Below, one piece after another: positions 8,143 to 16,361 of a DNA stretch of 42,904 bases; positions within the stretch are counted from its first letter, which is position 1; each line of letters starts with the position of its first letter. The DNA is taken from the NCBI GenBank assembly GCA_013336285.1, contig JAAXTX010000006.1:1-42904 (forward strand). The letters are read 5' to 3'. Under the pieces are notes generated by a model. It was not told the origin of the DNA. It ran no database searches and was given only the letters and a program-made list of their open reading frames with translations. The translations under genes and the position numbers were made by a program. This DNA comes from Candidatus Moraniibacteriota bacterium (GTDB taxonomy: Bacteria > Patescibacteriota > Minisyncoccia > Moranbacterales > UBA1568).

Positions 8143-9051
8143 ATGTGGATACCGCTCGCATTACTTGCCGCCTTTTCGCAGTCTTTCGAGTCGGCCATAA
8201 AGAAAAAATCCCTCCAGGTTTCGGGGATGAATACGGTTATCGGTGCCGTCTCTTTTATGGTGGCGGGATTCGCGTTTTTTATCATCATGCTCGCGCAGAC
8301 GGGTAAACCGTGGTATCCGGATCTTTCGGTCCGTTTTTGGGAGGGGATGTTCTGGTATGCCGGCCTCAATATCGTCGCTTCCTGGTACGGATATAAGGCG
8401 CTGGATATTGCCGAGTTCGCGTTTCTCGCACCGTTCATAGCACTCACCAGTCTGACCATGGTCATTCCGCCGATATTCGTCCTTGGTGAGGTCCCCAGTC
8501 CCGCGTCACTTATCGGCATCGCGTTCATCGCCATCGGATCGGTAGTCATGACCTATCAACGGAAAAGTAAGGAAGACATGAGCGAAAGCGAGTTGGAACG
8601 CCATCGGAACAACCGGAAGGGACTTCTTTTTTTTCTGATCACTGCGGCATGCTTTACGTTTACGCCGACCGCGACCAAGGTGACCGTTCAGGAAAGTTCA
8701 CCGATGTTCGCCTCGTTTCTTGTCCATACCCTCATCGGCGTCGGTTTTCTCGTCATGACGTTCGTCGTTCGCAGGACGGATAAGCTGATTTCGGTATTTA
8801 CGGATTCCGCGAAACGTAAGTTCCTGCTCGCGATCGTGGTCATGGGACTGCTGACATTTCTCGAGAACGGCAGCATCAGCACGGCCATGACCATGGCATC
8901 GGTTTCGACGGTTATGGCCATGAAGCGAACAGCCCCGCTTTTTTCCTTTCTTATCGGAATGTACTATTTCAAGGAGCGTACCGAAATTCGAAAAAAAATG
9001 ATCGGAACGTTGCTTATGGTTGCCGGTGCAGTGCTTGTGACGGCTCTATAG
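8143..9051 (+). CDS. EamA/DMT-superfamily membrane transporter
   Basis: 302 residues with about ten hydrophobic segments in two similar halves, the EamA repeat pattern. Typical elements are FLAPFIALTSLTMVIPPIFVLGE at the end of half one and MAMKRTAPLFSFLIGMYYFKER at the end of half two. Family members move small metabolites, and in glycan clusters some act on lipid-linked or nucleotide sugars; the substrate here is inferred only from context. The start MWIPLALLAAFSQSFE lies 11 bases after the GT4 stop; an ATG further upstream lies inside that gene. Confidence 0.8.
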   Translation: MWIPLALLAAFSQSFESAIKKKSLQVSGMNTVIGAVSFMVAGFAFFIIMLAQTGKPWYPDLSVRFWEGMFWYAGLNIVASWYGYKALDIAEFAFLAPFIALTSLTMVIPPIFVLGEVPSPASLIGIAFIAIGSVVMTYQRKSKEDMSESELERHRNNRKGLLFFLITAACFTFTPTATKVTVQESSPMFASFLVHTLIGVGFLVMTFVVRRTDKLISVFTDSAKRKFLLAIVVMGLLTFLENGSISTAMTMASVSTVMAMKRTAPLFSFLIGMYYFKERTEIRKKMIGTLLMVAGAVLVTAL

Positions 9052-9056
9052 CGGCA

Positions 9057-9121
9057 CTTCGAATGCATGTAACCTTTTTATGGCTCTGCGGCGAGACAGA
9101 TCGTAACCATAAGGTGCGAAG
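9057..9121 (+). other. Long-range inverted repeat after the transporter gene
   Basis: CTTCG (9057-9061) pairs with CGAAG (9117-9121), and ACCTT...ATGG (9072-9083) with CCATAAGGT (9107-9115). A TTTTAT run follows shortly after. It may be a leaky terminator or a structured 3' UTR. Confidence 0.35.
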
Positions 9122-9170
9122 CCTGTCGTTTTATATCGGTCGTTACCGTAGGGATCGATTGTCGTTATGA

Positions 9171-9199
9171 TTGACAGCACCGCCGTTTCATGCTATCTG
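9171..9199 (+). promoter_or_regulatory. Sigma70-type promoter for the orphan GT-A-like gene
   Basis: TTGACA (9171-9176), 17-bp spacer ending in TGC (extended -10), TATCTG (9194-9199). The -35 is a perfect consensus. Confidence 0.7.
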
Positions 9200-9255
9200 T
9201 ATAGCGTCGGGAAGCTATCATTAACAATATTAAACGATAAGAGGGGAATATAATA

Positions 9256-10152
9256 ATGAACTTCGAATTACCGAAGCGCCTTTTTCTCTTCATGCCGTCT
9301 TTGAATCAAACCGAGGAAAATCTTCGTGGAAAGACGGAAGATATCATCAGGTTGCATCGTTGTCTTCGAGACGAACGCGACATGCGTCTTTCGATACATG
9401 TCACGTGTGATGGAAGCGGGCCGGAATTCAATACGCCGAACACGCTCGAATGGATGCGGGAACGATTGGTACCGGAAGGTGTGGAATTTTCGTTTTCCTT
9501 AAACGAAGAACGTTTGGGGAAAACCGTGACGGTCGTCGACGGACTGAAACGGCTCATGGCAAATGCCGGTCCGAACGATCTGATCGGTTGTCTGGATGAT
9601 AATGAGCATCGGTTCTCGTCGTCGCTCGATCTCGTAAGCGCCATTCTTGACCAGGGATATCTCGGTTCGATCGGGACTATCGTGTATCCGCCGGATTATC
9701 TCAATTCCATCGATCGACATGCCATGCCGGCCGTAGGAGGTATCGAATCGCAGGTACTCGGTCTGAACGGTACGCTGTACATCTATGCTTCGGGGTACTG
9801 GATCAATCGCGTAAGCGTCGTCCGAACGGTTGTCGAAAAACTGTTCCCGATGTATCTGGAGCTGTTTCACAGGGTACACCCGAATCTGTCAGTCCCGACA
9901 TGGGGAACACCGACCCTTTTTCAGGAACTCATGAATTGGGTTATCCGTAACCTGGAACCATGGAGATCGGTGCCGGAGGAGCGCCGGAGGATGACGGTAT
10001 TCTATCTTCCTTGTTTCGAAGTTCCCGGTGAGACGCCTCTCGGGAGAAGCCTGGAAAAGGCACAGAATCAGATTCAGTCACTGGTCCTGAATTGGATAGT
10101 ACTGAACGAATTGCTCGGGGTGAATCGCGATCGCGACATACCAGATGTATGA
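9256..10152 (+). CDS. Orphan GT-A-like protein of unknown function
   Basis: 298 residues. The N-terminal part reads like a GT2 fold: a beta strand opening RLFLFMPSLNQTEENL, IHVTCDGSG in the position of the usual VVDDGS, NEERLGKTVTVVDGL resembling the N-x-G-K-x-x loop, and GCLDDNEH in the position of the metal-binding DxD. The later half matches nothing I recognise. AGAGGGG lies 8 bases before the ATG. It has its own promoter (9171-9199) and terminator (10153-10185), so it is a single-gene unit set inside the glycan cluster, expressed independently of its neighbours. A glycosyltransferase or a relative acting on an unusual acceptor is an inference. Confidence 0.6.
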   Translation: MNFELPKRLFLFMPSLNQTEENLRGKTEDIIRLHRCLRDERDMRLSIHVTCDGSGPEFNTPNTLEWMRERLVPEGVEFSFSLNEERLGKTVTVVDGLKRLMANAGPNDLIGCLDDNEHRFSSSLDLVSAILDQGYLGSIGTIVYPPDYLNSIDRHAMPAVGGIESQVLGLNGTLYIYASGYWINRVSVVRTVVEKLFPMYLELFHRVHPNLSVPTWGTPTLFQELMNWVIRNLEPWRSVPEERRRMTVFYLPCFEVPGETPLGRSLEKAQNQIQSLVLNWIVLNELLGVNRDRDIPDV

Positions 10153-10185
10153 ACGGCCAGATATGAAAATATCGGGCCGTTTTTT
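10153..10185 (+). terminator. Rho-independent terminator of the orphan GT-A-like gene
   Basis: ACGGCC/GGCCGT plus GATAT/ATATC, one A-G mismatch between the two blocks, GAAA tetraloop, then six T. Confidence 0.9.
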
Positions 10186-10267
10186 ATGAAAATGATGACC
10201 GTATATATGAAGAATGATGTTATGATCCGTCCGATGTCAGACAGCAGTCATAAATCGGATGGATTTG

Positions 10268-10363
10268 ATGACGAGCGCCTATAATCCGACCTCGGTCGCG
10301 GAGGGATTGAAAGCCGCAGTTCGAGAGAGGTCTCGATATCGGTACAAGACTTCATTTTTTTGA
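10268..10363 (+). CDS. Possible 31-residue ORF in the intergenic region
   Basis: A short ORF beginning MTSAYNPTSVAEGL and ending in RYKTSFF fills much of the gap between the terminator at 10185 and the next GT4 gene. There is no convincing ribosome site. The ATG overlaps a second short frame (MSDSSHKSDGF...) that follows a TATGAT hexamer. Its reality is doubtful; it could be a degenerate gene. Confidence 0.25.
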   Translation: MTSAYNPTSVAEGLKAAVRERSRYRYKTSFF

Positions 10364-10372
10364 CGATTCAGG

Positions 10373-10378
10373 TATACT
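10373..10378 (+). promoter_or_regulatory. -10 box TATACT exactly 6 bases before ATG 10385
   Basis: TATACT is followed by GAGGGC and the ATG; 5 of 6 consensus bases. The predicted transcript starts at the ATG. Confidence 0.6.
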
Positions 10379-10384
10379 GAGGGC

Positions 10385-11575
10385 ATGATCATAGGCATAG
10401 ACGCCTCATTTCTGCGGAAACCCGGTACCGGAATCGGGGTCGTGACGGAGCAGGCACTCCGGTTTTTGTCGCGTCTGCCGGAAGCCGCTCACCATCGTTT
10501 CATCCTCTATCTCGAGGAATACATCGATCCGCCCTTTGTGCTCCCTGGTAATTTCGAAAAGCATGTCTTTCTTCCGAAATGGACTCGCGACGATGTCCCT
10601 CGCCGCGTTTTATGGGAGCGAAAGGTCGCATTGAAAGCGATGGAAGACGGGTGCGATGCGTTCATCAGCCTTTCGCAGTCGGCGACCGTTTTTCAGAAAA
10701 AATCAAAAATACGACATATCATGGTCGTACACGATATCGTGCCGATCCTCTTCCCGGCGTATCGCGGAAAATTGACGAACCGGGTCCATTCCCGTGCGAT
10801 CATGGGCGCGATCGGTGCTGCCGATCGGATACTTGCCGTTTCGAAGATTACCAAGCGTGATCTCATACTCAACCTCGGTATTCCGGAGGATAAGATCGCG
10901 GTAGCGTATCCGGACTGCGCGCCGCGTTTCAGATTGCCCGTGGAAGAGGTCAAAACTGGCCGGGTCATGGAGCGTTACGGGCTTGTTCCCGGATATATCT
11001 ATCACGGGGGCGGTCTCGAGATCCGTAAGAATACCGGACGACTGTTGGAGGCGTACGCCGAACTGCGCAAGAAGCGTGACAATGCCCCCCCCCTTGTGAT
11101 TTCCGGAACGATACACGGGAAGCGGAACCGTCTTGCCACCGACGTGAAAGGTATAATCGGAAGACTCGGCATAAGCGGTCATGTGAAACTGCTCGGCTTC
11201 GTATCCGATGAGGACGTGCCGGCCCTGTATCGGGAGGCGCTTTTGTTCGCGTTCCCGTCACTCTATGAGGGATTCGGACTGCCGCTGGTCGAGGCATTTG
11301 CCATCGGAACCCCGGTTCTTGCCGGGCGCACCGCGGGTGCCGTGCCGGAAGTGGCGGGAACCGCCGCGATGCTTGTCGATACACAGGACGTTTCGGAAAT
11401 TATGGTCGGACTCGAAAAAATCATGGATGATGCGTCATTTCGTGAAACACTTATCGAACGGGGGAAAGAACGCGTGAAAGACTTCTCTTGGGAGACGTTT
11501 TCCGGGGCGCTCCTGTCAGAAGTCGTGTTCCAGACTGCTCAGTTCGATCCGGAGCGGAACACCGAAACCCTATGA
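10385..11575 (+). CDS. GT4 family glycosyltransferase (mannosyltransferase-like)
   Basis: 396 residues. GT-B fold with IGIDASFLRKPGTGIGVVTE at the N-terminus, HDIVPILFP, VSKITKRDL, and the donor domain with SLYEGFGLPLVEAFA (E-x7-E) and AGAVPEVAG, as in GT4 enzymes of O-antigen and exopolysaccharide loci. A run of nine C at 11085-11093 lies inside the coding region (codons for Ala-Pro-Pro) and could make the gene slip out of frame. It opens an operon: its stop overlaps the ATG of the ligase-like gene (ATGA). The -10-like TATACT six bases upstream suggests a leaderless mRNA. Confidence 0.88.
   Translation: MIIGIDASFLRKPGTGIGVVTEQALRFLSRLPEAAHHRFILYLEEYIDPPFVLPGNFEKHVFLPKWTRDDVPRRVLWERKVALKAMEDGCDAFISLSQSATVFQKKSKIRHIMVVHDIVPILFPAYRGKLTNRVHSRAIMGAIGAADRILAVSKITKRDLILNLGIPEDKIAVAYPDCAPRFRLPVEEVKTGRVMERYGLVPGYIYHGGGLEIRKNTGRLLEAYAELRKKRDNAPPLVISGTIHGKRNRLATDVKGIIGRLGISGHVKLLGFVSDEDVPALYREALLFAFPSLYEGFGLPLVEAFAIGTPVLAGRTAGAVPEVAGTAAMLVDTQDVSEIMVGLEKIMDDASFRETLIERGKERVKDFSWETFSGALLSEVVFQTAQFDPERNTETL
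11085..11093 (+). repeat. Poly-C tract (9 C) inside a glycosyltransferase gene
   Basis: Nine consecutive C in codons for Ala-Pro-Pro. The frame is intact in this copy. Tracts of this kind can vary in length by slippage. Confidence 0.85.
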
Positions 11576-13152
11576 ATTTTCAAAAATGGTTTCCAGTGAT
11601 AGCGATGTCTCCGATCGCGATGACGCTGCTCTTCGCGGGAGCCGCGCTCACGTTCATACTGCCGGTGTTTTCGTACCGAGGTTATCTGCCACTCGGTTCT
11701 ACCGACCTCGTCTTCCTTTTCTTTCTTACGGTTCTTGCGGCCACGTATCGGCCGGGATGGATTTTTCTCCTGCTCGTTTCGGTATTGCCGCTGGAGACGG
11801 TCGATCTGGCGCCGTCTTCGATCGGTTCCGGTATCCGTCCGTATCAGTTCCTGACACTTGCGATCGTCATCGGACTGATCGTACGGTTTCTCACTCGTCG
11901 ACCGTTGCCGGAACTCCCGCGTTTCGGTGCGGGTGATTTCTTGTTGTCGCTCGTACCGATCGGATCCCTGGTTGCCGTAATAAACGCTTCGGAGCCACTT
12001 ACCGCTCTCCGTTTTTCCGTCATCCTGTTTTCATTCTACGGTCTGTATTTCCTGTTCAGGATTTTCGTGCGCACTTCCGAGGATATCGGCAGAATATTGC
12101 CGTTCGTGATCGTTTCGGCGATCGCGACCGTTTTTTTCGCCATTGTGCAGAACATATTGTTTCTCGGCGGGAACGGAACGTACGAAGTTATGCCGGGAAG
12201 ACCGAACGCATCTTTCGCCGAGCCTGATTGGCTCGGCATGTTTCTCGTTCTTTCACTGACGACGCTTCTCTCGGTCGGGTATATGATCGCCGCGCGCACC
12301 GAATCAATGTTCGGGTTCCTCCGGATGAAACGCTCGATTCTCCTCTTCGTCGCAAGTACGGCGGTGATCGCGGCGCTTATCATTGCGGTCAGCCGAAGCG
12401 CGTGGCTTGGGGCTGTTATCGCGTCGGTCGTCGTCATCGGTGCATCGTTCATAGCGGGTCGCCGACAGACCGCAACGGTATTGATTCTCTTTTTCGGTGT
12501 TTCGGCGATCCTTTCTTCGATACTCGTATTCGCCGTTCCTCTTACTGATTTCGATCTTTTTGGTCGGGCCGGCAGCGTCGGGTCGGGTCTTCAGACCATT
12601 ACGGTTTCCTGCGGATCCGAAACGGTCCTTCCGGATCGGATACGTTCCGTCGACGAACTCGCATCGCGAGGCTGCAGGCATATCAATCTCGACGAAATAG
12701 ACTTCGAACGTTCGGCGGATCGGTTCGTGACTACGATAAAGCGGGATGATCCAAATGTTTCAATTCGAAAGAAAATATACGAACAGTCGATCTCGCTCGG
12801 ATCGGAACACCCGGTTCTCGGGGTCGGGTGGGGGACCGTATCCGGCGTTCTTGGAGCCGATGAACGCGGAGCAGGCCTGAACGCAAGTGATGTATTTCTT
12901 GAAATCTGGCTTGGGAGCGGTCTCGTCGGTATTTTCGGATTTATAAGTTTTCTTATTCTTCTCGCGATTCGAGCGGTAAGGGACTTCTTCTTTTCGTGTG
13001 GAGTGTTTCCGTTGTTCCTCATCGCCACATTCGCCGGGTTGACTGTCTTTAATCTCTTTAATTCCGGCATCTTACTCGGATTTTTTTGGGCATTGCTTGG
13101 TATTTCCGGTTCGTATATATTCCATGAGGCGGATTTTTCCGAAACGCTATGA
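11572..13152 (+). CDS. O-antigen ligase/polymerase-like membrane protein (Wzy_C family)
   Basis: 526 residues with about twelve hydrophobic segments and one large extracytoplasmic loop (about residues 330-430) before the last helices. SRSAWLG and HPVLGVGWGTV are typical of the Wzy_C/WaaL family, which joins lipid-linked glycan to an acceptor or polymerises repeat units outside the membrane. The start is fixed by the ATGA overlap with the preceding GT4 gene, and its end overlaps the next GT4 gene in the same way, so the three are translationally coupled. Ligase and polymerase roles cannot be told apart by sequence. Confidence 0.8.
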   Translation: MNFQKWFPVIAMSPIAMTLLFAGAALTFILPVFSYRGYLPLGSTDLVFLFFLTVLAATYRPGWIFLLLVSVLPLETVDLAPSSIGSGIRPYQFLTLAIVIGLIVRFLTRRPLPELPRFGAGDFLLSLVPIGSLVAVINASEPLTALRFSVILFSFYGLYFLFRIFVRTSEDIGRILPFVIVSAIATVFFAIVQNILFLGGNGTYEVMPGRPNASFAEPDWLGMFLVLSLTTLLSVGYMIAARTESMFGFLRMKRSILLFVASTAVIAALIIAVSRSAWLGAVIASVVVIGASFIAGRRQTATVLILFFGVSAILSSILVFAVPLTDFDLFGRAGSVGSGLQTITVSCGSETVLPDRIRSVDELASRGCRHINLDEIDFERSADRFVTTIKRDDPNVSIRKKIYEQSISLGSEHPVLGVGWGTVSGVLGADERGAGLNASDVFLEIWLGSGLVGIFGFISFLILLAIRAVRDFFFSCGVFPLFLIATFAGLTVFNLFNSGILLGFFWALLGISGSYIFHEADFSETL

Positions 13153-14309
13153 GAACCATCGCTATCGACATCCGACTCATCGGGCAGAACCGTACGGGGG
13201 ACGAATCGGTTTTTCGCAACCTCTTCCGGGAAGTCCTGGCTATCGATCGAGATAACCGTTATCTCCTGTTGACGGACCGCGACGATGAGAAAACGTTTCA
13301 TGTGATAATTGAAGCGCTTGGCATGAATGGAAGGCTTCCGGACAATGCGGAAGTCGTCACGCTTCACTCAGGGAGCCGATATACATGGAATTTCGTTTAC
13401 CTACCGATATTCTTCCTGCGTAGAAAGGTTGATATCTTTCATACTCAATACATTCTGCCGGCATTCATTCCGCGCCGGACGAAAGTCGTGACTCATATCC
13501 ATGATGTCTCGTTCTGCGCCTTTCCCGATTTCATCGGAAAGTCGGACCGTATCTTCCTTTCGACCTTCATTCCTCGGACAATGCGCAAGTCGGACCTAAT
13601 TATCGCGCCGTCTGATTTTACCAAGGCGGAGATCGTACGGCGATATGGGAAATCCGCGGAACAGATCGCCGTGGTTCCGAACGCCGTGGACCCGTCGTTT
13701 CTCACTGATCCGACCATTGTCGATATGGAACGTGCCGCCTTGCGAAACGGTCTGCCTGAATCGTTTGTGCTGTCAGTCGGAACGATGCAGCCGCGAAAGA
13801 ACATACCGCTTCTCGTGAAAGCATTCGCGGAGATTCGGAAGGATTTTCCGGATCTGTCACTCGTCCTTATCGGCAGCAAGGGCGGGCGGCATTATGATAC
13901 CGGGATTGACGAGATGATCCGGGAGACGGGAATCGTCGATGCGGTCGTATTCCCCGGGTATGTCCCTCAGGAAGATATGCCGGCCGTGTACGGTCTTTCC
14001 AAGATGCTCGTATTTCCATCGCTTTACGAAGGATTCGGCATCCCGCTGCTTGAGGGATTCGCCGCCGGAGCGCCGGTAGCCGCTTCGGACATCCCTCCGT
14101 TCCGAGAAGTCGGTGGTGAGGCGGTGCTCTATTTCGACCCGACGAACGTTGCCAGTTGTGTTGAATCATTGTATACTCTCCTCACCGATGCAAATACGCG
14201 GGAACGGTGCGGACGGTCCGGAAAGGAACGGCTCGTTCGGTACTCCTGGGCCGAGAGCGCCCGGGCATTGATTTCGTGCTATGAATCGATAACGAGTCTT
14301 AAATCGTGA
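13149..14309 (+). CDS. GT4 family glycosyltransferase
   Basis: 386 residues, GT-B fold. It opens MRTIAIDIRLIGQNRTGDE, has HIHDVSFCAFP, APSDFTKAEI, SVGTMQPRKNIPLLVKAF at the start of the donor domain, and SLYEGFGIPLLEGFA (E-x7-E) with ASDIPPFREVGG. This is the RfaB/mannosyltransferase-like branch common in polysaccharide loci. The ATG overlaps the ligase-like gene's stop by four bases. It is similar in layout to the 10385 gene, so the two probably add sugars in sequence to one repeat unit. Confidence 0.88.
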   Translation: MRTIAIDIRLIGQNRTGDESVFRNLFREVLAIDRDNRYLLLTDRDDEKTFHVIIEALGMNGRLPDNAEVVTLHSGSRYTWNFVYLPIFFLRRKVDIFHTQYILPAFIPRRTKVVTHIHDVSFCAFPDFIGKSDRIFLSTFIPRTMRKSDLIIAPSDFTKAEIVRRYGKSAEQIAVVPNAVDPSFLTDPTIVDMERAALRNGLPESFVLSVGTMQPRKNIPLLVKAFAEIRKDFPDLSLVLIGSKGGRHYDTGIDEMIRETGIVDAVVFPGYVPQEDMPAVYGLSKMLVFPSLYEGFGIPLLEGFAAGAPVAASDIPPFREVGGEAVLYFDPTNVASCVESLYTLLTDANTRERCGRSGKERLVRYSWAESARALISCYESITSLKS

Positions 14310-14314
14310 ATTTC

Positions 14315-14323
14315 TGGTATAAA
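14315..14323 (+). promoter_or_regulatory. Extended -10 (TGG-TATAAA) before the LCP gene
   Basis: TGG-TATAAA with the TGn extension. The predicted start falls near 14330, just inside the longest reading frame, which would favour the second start at 14374. Confidence 0.45.
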
Positions 14324-14325
14324 AT

Positions 14326-15522
14326 ATGAATAATCCTTTCAAGAAGAAAACCGGCCTCCCGGGGGTTACCGGGATGAAAAAACACCACAAAATCCTGATT
14401 GCGGTCGTCGCGGTCGTCGCGACCATAGCGGTAGTCGGCGGTTTTTTTCTGTGGCGGGCAGGTTCGATCATGCAGAAGATTTCCGGCGGAAAAGGTAATA
14501 TCTTTTCGAACGTGATCAAATCACTTCCAGGAACTGAGTCAAAGCTAAAAGGTGAAGCGGATGGTCGGATCAATATACTGCTGCTCGGGGAGCGTGGTGA
14601 ACACGTCGATGGCGGAGGTCTGCTGACGGACACGATCATGGTGCTTTCCATTCATCCTTCCTCGGGTGAGGGGGATATGCCGAAAGCATCGCTCGTATCG
14701 ATTCCGCGCGATCTCTATGTGACCGTGCCGGGAACATCGGACAAACAGAAGATCAACGCCGTTCATTACTATGGCGAACAGAAGGGTAAGGGTCAGGGGA
14801 TGGAATACATGAAACAGATCATCTCGGATGTCACCGGTCAGTCGATCCAGTATGCGATGGTAATCAACTTCAAAGGATTCGAGGATCTCGTGGATGCCGT
14901 AGGCGGCGTAACGGTGCATCTCGATCAGGCATTCGCCGAGGGGCTTCAATTCCATGAGCCGCAGGTTTGCGATCCGTATATATATACTGTTCCGACTAAG
15001 CCGGCACAGTACCAGTTTAAGTACTATGTTCGCAAAGACGGAACGAAATATGTCACGGCACAGTATGCCCTTTGTTACAACAAGGACGAGGAGTGCGGTG
15101 GTGTGTTCTCGCTCCCGGCCGGAGACAATCAGCTGAACGGGGAACAGGCGCTCTGCTATGCACGGGCCAGAAAGACCTCAAACGATTTCGAACGCGCGAA
15201 ACGTCAGCAGGAAGTCATCAAACTTATTAAGGCAAAGGCGCTTTCAGCCGGTCTTCTGACCGATTTCTCCAAGGTCGACGGGATGATGTCGAGTCTCGGT
15301 GAAAATGTCCGCACCGATATGGAAGGTTGGGAGTTGAAGCGTCTATTCGACATCTATCAGAAACTCGGCGATGCCCCGTTGCAGCAAAAGGTGCTCGATA
15401 CGTCCGAAGAAGGACTGTTGTACTTCCCAAGTCAGGATCTGTATCCCGGAGCCGGTTCGATTATCCTGCCGATCGGGGATTCATACGACCGAATCCGCGA
15501 GTTGTTCAAGAGTCTGCCCTAA
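14326..15522 (+). CDS. LytR-CpsA-Psr (LCP) family glycan-peptidoglycan transferase
   Basis: 398 residues. One transmembrane helix (about residues 21-45) is followed by an extracytoplasmic LCP domain: NILLLGERG, LLTDTIMVLSI, SIPRDLYV with the conserved Arg, INAVHYYGE, DAVGGVTVHLDQ, and the Arg-rich CYARARK...FERAKRQQEVI. LCP enzymes move lipid-linked glycans onto peptidoglycan, so it is the likely attachment enzyme for the polymer built by this cluster. A second ATG at 14374 (MKKHHKILI) has a GGGGG site 9 bases upstream and lies downstream of the predicted transcription start; it may be the real start. Confidence 0.88.
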   Translation: MNNPFKKKTGLPGVTGMKKHHKILIAVVAVVATIAVVGGFFLWRAGSIMQKISGGKGNIFSNVIKSLPGTESKLKGEADGRINILLLGERGEHVDGGGLLTDTIMVLSIHPSSGEGDMPKASLVSIPRDLYVTVPGTSDKQKINAVHYYGEQKGKGQGMEYMKQIISDVTGQSIQYAMVINFKGFEDLVDAVGGVTVHLDQAFAEGLQFHEPQVCDPYIYTVPTKPAQYQFKYYVRKDGTKYVTAQYALCYNKDEECGGVFSLPAGDNQLNGEQALCYARARKTSNDFERAKRQQEVIKLIKAKALSAGLLTDFSKVDGMMSSLGENVRTDMEGWELKRLFDIYQKLGDAPLQQKVLDTSEEGLLYFPSQDLYPGAGSIILPIGDSYDRIRELFKSLP

Positions 15523-15542
15523 GTCCGATATCCGGTCGTCCC

Positions 15543-16361
15543 ATGGCGTCACCGAAGCTCTCCATAGCGATCAACAGCTATAAGAATCCGGAACTGCTCC
15601 GACTCTGTCTCGAGTCGGTTTTCCGGTTCGTGAACGATATCGACTTCGAAGTGCTTGTCGTCGACAGCGCGACGGAAGAAGATACCAGGCTGGTCATGGC
15701 GGATTTCCCTCAGGTACGTTTCTTTCCCAACGATCGAAATGTCGGTTTCGTAGTGCTGCTCAACCGATCTTTGAAAGAGTCGAGAGGAGAATACATGTTT
15801 CTGATAAATCATGACATCATCCTGACAGAAGGCATCGTCCCGGCGCTTCTTCGTCGCATGGAATCAGATCCGGATATCGGCATTCTCGCTCCAAGACAGA
15901 TAAATTTCAATGGAAGCGATCAGGTGTCGTGTTTCAGATTCTATCGTCCATGGACAATAGTCTTCCGGAGGACATTCCTCGGCAAATTTCCTTTCGGACG
16001 CAGACATCTCGATTGGTTCCTGATGCGCGATTATGATCGGAAAGAGCCTCGGCAGGTCGATTGGATCATGGGGTCGGCTCTGTTCGTCCGTCATTCCGCC
16101 GCCTTGTCGGTCGGCCCGATGGATACGCGTTTCTTTATGTATATGGAGGACGTGGACTGGTGTCGACGTTTTTGGGATCTTGGTCTGAAAGTCATCTATG
16201 TTCCTTCGGTTTCAGTATTTCATTATCACGGGAAAGGAAGTGCCCGTGGCGGGTTCGTCGGTTCGCTTCTCCTGAATCGTCTGACATGGTACCATATAAC
16301 GAGCGCGGCGAAGTATTTCCTGAAATATCTCGGTAAACCGTTGCCGAAACACGAAGAATGA
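15543..16361 (+). CDS. GT2 family glycosyltransferase (rhamnosyltransferase-like)
   Basis: 272 residues. GT-A motifs LSIAINSYKNPELLRLCLES, VVDSATEED, NDRNVGFVVLLNRSL, NHDIIL in the DxD position, and FFMYMEDVDWCRRFWDLG, the ED[VI]DW/CxR signature of bacterial rhamnosyl- and galactofuranosyltransferase-like GT2 proteins. It has no transmembrane segments and acts in the cytoplasm. The ATG lies 20 bases after the LCP stop, and its own stop overlaps the protease start (ATGA), so it belongs to the same operon. Confidence 0.85.
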   Translation: MASPKLSIAINSYKNPELLRLCLESVFRFVNDIDFEVLVVDSATEEDTRLVMADFPQVRFFPNDRNVGFVVLLNRSLKESRGEYMFLINHDIILTEGIVPALLRRMESDPDIGILAPRQINFNGSDQVSCFRFYRPWTIVFRRTFLGKFPFGRRHLDWFLMRDYDRKEPRQVDWIMGSALFVRHSAALSVGPMDTRFFMYMEDVDWCRRFWDLGLKVIYVPSVSVFHYHGKGSARGGFVGSLLLNRLTWYHITSAAKYFLKYLGKPLPKHEE

